Shown here piece by piece: positions 10,101 through 10,536 of a stretch of DNA of 10,536 nucleotides. The position numbers were made by a program, and so were the translations under genes. Origin of the DNA: Phoronis ovalis (lineage: Eukaryota; Phoronida; Phoronidae); contig JAOXYB010062646.1 of assembly GCA_028565635.1 (NCBI GenBank), forward strand, positions 1 to 10,536, in the 5' to 3' direction. The notes below the pieces were generated by a model. That model had not been told where the DNA came from and did not search any database. It saw only the letters and a list, made by a program, of their open reading frames with translations. Every line of letters begins with the position of its first letter. Position 1 is the stretch's first letter.

Positions 10101-10469
10101 ATCCATTTCATCTTCCATTTTCTTAAAATCATTTTTCATCTGAAAAAAAACTCAGAGAATGTATTGTAATGTAATACTCACAATAAATTCTAATTAGCAA
10201 ACAAGATCAAAAACTGAATTCAATACAATACTATTGTAACTTCAGCGAGGTATCAATCATTCTGTTTTCTTTCAAAGTAACAGTTCTTACCTTTCGTATA
10301 GTATCTGTAGCACTAATAAACTTATTGTAATTTTCATAGACAAGTGTTTGCATGTCACTATCTAATGACCTTATTTGTTTGGTCATCTCATTTTCTTTAT
10401 CCATTAATTCAGTTAAAGATTTTTCTCTTAGGAGTGTTGACAGATAAGCATCTGGATTGAAATGAGCAC
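1156..10469 (-). CDS. VPS51: Vacuolar protein sorting-associated protein 51 (GARP/EARP subunit), 21 exons, 5' partial
   Basis: VPS51 is a long helical-rod (CATCHR-type) tether subunit. It joins VPS52/53/54 as GARP, which captures endosome-derived vesicles at the trans-Golgi, and joins VPS50/52/53 as EARP on recycling endosomes; its N-terminal part contacts SNAREs such as syntaxin 6 in animals. The identification rests on many blocks I recognise from animal VPS51: [72 protein letters not shown] and the terminal VICERG-like end. The spliced exons total 2273 bases: two bases of a split codon, 756 residues and a TAG stop. Human VPS51 is about 780 residues, so little more than the N-terminus is missing. 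The Vps51 family domain is at about residues 1-80 of the visible part. All introns are GT-AG, 143-576 bp. The start codon and promoter are off the right edge. Confidence 0.97.
1540..1618 (-). CDS. VPS51: VPS51 exon 20
   Basis: Visible residues 721-747, [20 protein letters not shown] then SVLMEPS. Human has [20 protein letters not shown] and PVPMEPS. T completes Asn; acceptor TTGTTTCAG, donor GTAAGT after AGT. The 354-bp intron to the last exon has no recognisable content. Confidence 0.97.
1737..1886 (+). other. Short antisense open frame with protein-like composition in intron 19-20
   Basis: An ATG-started, 49-codon frame runs opposite to VPS51 and ends at TAA (1884-1886); a stop at 1728-1730 bounds it upstream. 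It includes [20 protein letters not shown], a charged, varied composition unlike the surrounding AT-rich intron. A perfect 12-bp palindrome (ATGCATATGCAT, 1786-1797) lies inside. I recognise no family. It may be a fragment of an inserted or retrocopied coding sequence, or chance. Confidence 0.2.
2084..2196 (-). CDS. VPS51: VPS51 exon 19
   Basis: Visible residues 684-720, [20 protein letters not shown] then [17 protein letters not shown], matching human [20 protein letters not shown]. It leaves with AA, completed to Asn by exon 20. Acceptor TTTTTCAG, donor GTAAGT. The plus-strand open frame across it is a shadow. Confidence 0.98.
2601..2721 (-). CDS. VPS51: VPS51 exon 18: start of C-terminal domain
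   Basis: Visible residues 643-683, [20 protein letters not shown] then [20 protein letters not shown], matching human [21 protein letters not shown] and [14 protein letters not shown] completes Ser with the preceding AG. Acceptor TTTTGCAG, donor GTAGGT. The 404-bp intron after it holds nothing I can name. Confidence 0.98.
2879..2931. repeat. Short inverted repeat in intron 17-18
   Basis: ACATAAGGAAA at 2879-2889 is repeated in reverse complement at 2920-2931 with one extra base, separated by 30 bp. It could fold as a small stem in the pre-mRNA. No flanking duplications are evident. The remainder of this 344-bp intron has nothing recognisable. Confidence 0.35.
3066..3187 (-). CDS. VPS51: VPS51 exon 17: Ser/Gln-rich hinge
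   Basis: Visible residues 603-642, [20 protein letters not shown], then a segment ending [12 protein letters not shown]. Human has [20 protein letters not shown] followed by a similar Ser/Tyr/Gln stretch before APSYTPS. It leaves in phase 2 (AG) at donor GTAGTA. This low-complexity hinge separates the central rod from the C-terminal domain. Confidence 0.96.
3495..3605 (-). CDS. VPS51: VPS51 exon 16
   Basis: Visible residues 566-602, [20 protein letters not shown] then [17 protein letters not shown], nearly identical to human [20 protein letters not shown]. This is among the strongest identity blocks. Thirty-seven whole codons, acceptor TACTTCAG, donor GTGAAC. Confidence 0.98.
4026..4166 (-). 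CDS. VPS51: VPS51 exon 15
   Basis: Visible residues 519-565: [20 protein letters not shown], then [20 protein letters not shown] and QGLTISQ. Human has [28 protein letters not shown] and [14 protein letters not shown]. Forty-seven whole codons; acceptor ATATTAG, donor GTATGG. The following 420-bp intron shows nothing recognisable. Confidence 0.98.
4601..4705 (-). CDS. VPS51: VPS51 exon 14
   Basis: Visible residues 484-518, [20 protein letters not shown] then [15 protein letters not shown]. It matches human [35 protein letters not shown]. Thirty-five whole codons, acceptor TTTTAG, donor GTAAGT. The 434-bp intron after it contains only a spurious minus-strand open frame. Confidence 0.98.
4986..5108 (-). 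CDS. VPS51: VPS51 exon 13, diverged at a conserved position
   Basis: Visible residues 443-483, 41 whole codons, containing [19 protein letters not shown], aligned with human FSNKPYFRGEFCSQGVREG. The length to the next conserved block (FCDG/FCDS) is identical to human, so the exon is intact. However, the Gly after VRE is Leu here (CTG), and the end, HVYIVCN, differs from the usual sequence. Acceptor ATTTCAG; donor GTATGA. A longer open frame exists in a different reading frame here and is a shadow. The 388-bp intron before it has nothing recognisable. Confidence 0.9.
5497..5636 (-). CDS. VPS51: VPS51 exon 12
   Basis: Visible residues 396-442, [19 protein letters not shown] followed by a Ser/Asn-rich turn and [20 protein letters not shown]; human reads CLTDVRQALAAPRVAGKE. 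The acceptor is ATTATAG and the donor GTAATA after CAG. A minus-strand open frame extends upstream from this exon into the intron to an unlikely ATG at 5715. Confidence 0.97.
5787..6072 (+). pseudogene. Antisense protein-like segment with a frame change, possibly zinc-finger derived
   Basis: Within intron 11-12, on the strand opposite VPS51, two frames look coding in succession. The first is open 5787-5966 without an ATG and includes [20 protein letters not shown], ending in RWHC before a stop. The second, open through 6072, carries YCEKSNN and a His/Cys-rich HLSSHCGHH. They meet at about 5955-5965, where a Cys-x2-Cys spacing would need a one-base shift; downstream histidines are spaced H-x3-H. 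This suggests a decayed copy of a Cys/His finger protein. The first frame is preceded by a T-rich tract ending in AAG near 5821, so it may once have been an exon. I cannot name a family, and chance is not excluded. Confidence 0.3.
6129..6208 (-). CDS. VPS51: VPS51 exon 11
   Basis: Visible residues 369-395, [20 protein letters not shown] then LKQHFS, aligning with human AATEIVERVARERLGHHLQGL. It enters with A finishing Arg and leaves with G, which joins AT to make Asp. The 398-bp intron before it has no recognisable content. Confidence 0.95.
6607..6707 (-). CDS. VPS51: VPS51 exon 10
   Basis: Visible residues 336-368, starting [20 protein letters not shown]; human has [19 protein letters not shown], so this is one of the clearest matches. 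It leaves in phase 2 (AG) before donor GTGTGT. The acceptor lies after TTCTTTTTTCAG. Confidence 0.97.
7002..7101 (-). CDS. VPS51: VPS51 exon 9
   Basis: Visible residues 302-335, including [20 protein letters not shown], which corresponds to human EKLAAFARQLGSRYFALVERR. T completes the preceding AG to Ser. The exon ends on the Glu codon of QLE, with donor GTACTT. Confidence 0.94.
7358..7435. repeat. Imperfect inverted repeat in intron 8-9
   Basis: TATATGCCATG at 7358-7368 is the exact reverse complement of 7425-7435, 56 bp apart, with partly matching AATTAT bases inside both arms. The spacer has a tandem GCCTTCAT/GCCTTCAA near 7404-7419. There are no obvious flanking duplications. It may be a MITE-like remnant or chance. 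The rest of this 477-bp intron holds nothing I can name. Confidence 0.4.
7579..7620 (-). CDS. VPS51: VPS51 exon 8: 42-nt frame-neutral small exon
   Basis: Visible residues 289-301 plus shared codons: [13 protein letters not shown]. It is not clearly matched in human VPS51, where this region is shorter. The exon is exactly 14 codons, entering and leaving in phase 2, with acceptor TTTGCAG and donor GTAAAC. Because exons 7 and 9 join in frame without it (GA + T = Asp), it could be included or skipped. It is called from splice sites and phase rather than homology, so confidence is lower. Confidence 0.78.
7764..7867 (-). CDS. VPS51: VPS51 exon 7
   Basis: Visible residues 254-287, starting [18 protein letters not shown], equivalent to human DVLEFTDHGGSGFVGGLC. 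It ends with GA, completed to Asp by T of exon 8 (or, equally, T of exon 9). The acceptor is TTTACAG and the donor GTAAGT. The 332-bp intron before it is AT-rich with nothing recognisable. Confidence 0.95.
8200..8329 (-). CDS. VPS51: VPS51 exon 6: variable linker
   Basis: Visible residues 210-253, [19 protein letters not shown], then a Ser/Pro/Lys-containing stretch ending in AFLNTPM. The start matches human AHARGRLEKELRNLEAEL; the rest is longer than in human and reads like a flexible linker. The donor is GTGCGT, unusual at +3 to +5, but supported because the next exon continues in phase 0 with the conserved DVLEF. Confidence 0.92.
8666..8713 (-). repeat. Partial duplicate of VPS51 exon 5 with its splice donor, in intron 5-6
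   Basis: Forty-four of 48 bases match 8901-8948 in the same orientation, 235 bp away. The copy encodes [13 protein letters not shown] against [13 protein letters not shown], and keeps the CA|GTAAG donor. The four differences change one residue (Ala to Val, two bases) and make two silent changes. The first half of exon 5 ([16 protein letters not shown]) is missing. An AG at 8730-8731 would allow a 59-nt exon (8671-8729) entering in phase 0 and leaving in phase 2, the same phases as exon 5, but the tract before it is poor in pyrimidines. It could be a non-functional relic or a weak alternative to exon 5. Confidence 0.8.
8906..8994 (-). CDS. VPS51: VPS51 exon 5
   Basis: Visible residues 181-209, [20 protein letters not shown] followed by EELCDEYLA; the human counterpart is [22 protein letters not shown]. 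It enters in phase 0 and leaves with CA, which joins T of exon 6 to give His. The 48 bases at its 3' end, donor included, are repeated in the following intron at 8666-8713. Confidence 0.95.
9295..9427 (-). CDS. VPS51: VPS51 exon 4
   Basis: Visible residues 136-180, including [18 protein letters not shown], which matches the human QQYQHLPSF-IQDDC region. A minus-strand open frame from the internal ATG runs past the acceptor and donor, but the exon limits are set by the CAG|G acceptor and CAG|GTATCA donor, which keep phase with both neighbours. The 300-bp intron that follows contains nothing I can name. Confidence 0.96.
9697..9770 (-). CDS. VPS51: VPS51 exon 3
   Basis: Visible residues 112-135, beginning [20 protein letters not shown], a near-invariant animal VPS51 segment. 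It ends with two bases (AG) that join G of the next exon to code Arg. Donor GTAATT. Confidence 0.96.
9984..10139 (-). CDS. VPS51: VPS51 exon 2: rest of Vps51 domain, coiled coil
   Basis: Visible residues 60-111, 52 whole codons. It is rich in K, E, D and M in a heptad-like pattern ([19 protein letters not shown]), as expected of the N-terminal helices that bundle with the other GARP subunits. The acceptor follows an A/T-rich run ending TTTTTCAG; the donor is GTAAAT. Confidence 0.97.
10291..10469 (-). CDS. VPS51: VPS51 exon 1 of window: start of Vps51 domain
   Basis: Visible residues 1-59, from [13 protein letters not shown] to SATDTIRK. This is the most conserved part of the family, the coiled N-terminal Vps51 domain, containing [20 protein letters not shown]. 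The exon enters with two bases finishing a split codon (probably Gly, as in human VPS51) after a TTATAG acceptor, and ends on a whole codon before GTAAGA. Sequence at 10470-10536 is upstream intron. Confidence 0.97.
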
Positions 10470-10536
10470 CTATAAGATGAAAGTGTTATTTAAGAAAAAT
10501 ATTCATGGAAAAATGCTGTTTTTAAAAACTGATATA

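Noticed and set aside
1-10536. Search for a novel multi-gene system, CRISPR-like array, tRNA, rRNA or intact transposon
   Set aside because: No regular repeat array, no cloverleaf or rRNA-like sequence, and no transposase frame were seen; the window is explained by one conserved animal gene and its introns.

Overview
This is a eukaryotic, almost certainly invertebrate (probably arthropod) nuclear DNA segment. It is AT-rich and contains no bacterial-style operons. One gene fills it: the minus-strand orthologue of VPS51 (called fat-free in zebrafish), the subunit shared by the GARP and EARP vesicle-tethering complexes. I could place 21 coding exons between 10469 and 1156, every one bounded by AG and GT, and all reading phases join without a break. 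They give 756 residues plus two bases of an earlier codon. The 5' end (start codon, first exon or exons, promoter) lies beyond the right edge of the window.

Layout, left to right. Bases 2-229 are open on the plus strand and look like the last coding piece of an unidentified, convergently transcribed gene ending in tandem stops. Bases 230-1155 hold no convincing gene. They should contain the two facing 3' ends, plus a 39-bp near-perfect palindrome (328-366) flanked by 7-bp direct repeats. From 1156 to 10469 is VPS51, with introns of 143-576 bp. Bases 10470-10536 are intron leading to the missing 5' exon(s).

Inside the introns are: a partial second copy of exon 5 (8666-8713) that keeps its reading frame and splice donor; a 42-bp exon 8 whose skipping would keep frame; and two plus-strand, protein-like open stretches. 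One of these (about 5787-6072) changes frame inside what looks like a zinc-binding CxxC segment. Two weak inverted repeats sit in introns 8-9 and 17-18. The remaining intron sequence is AT-rich with nothing I can name.

VPS51 is a housekeeping trafficking protein. With VPS52, VPS53 and VPS54 it forms GARP, which captures endosome-derived carriers at the trans-Golgi network. With VPS50 in place of VPS54 it forms EARP on recycling endosomes. I see no defence system, mobile island or other new multi-gene system here. The unusual items are small and concern exon duplication and intronic remnants.
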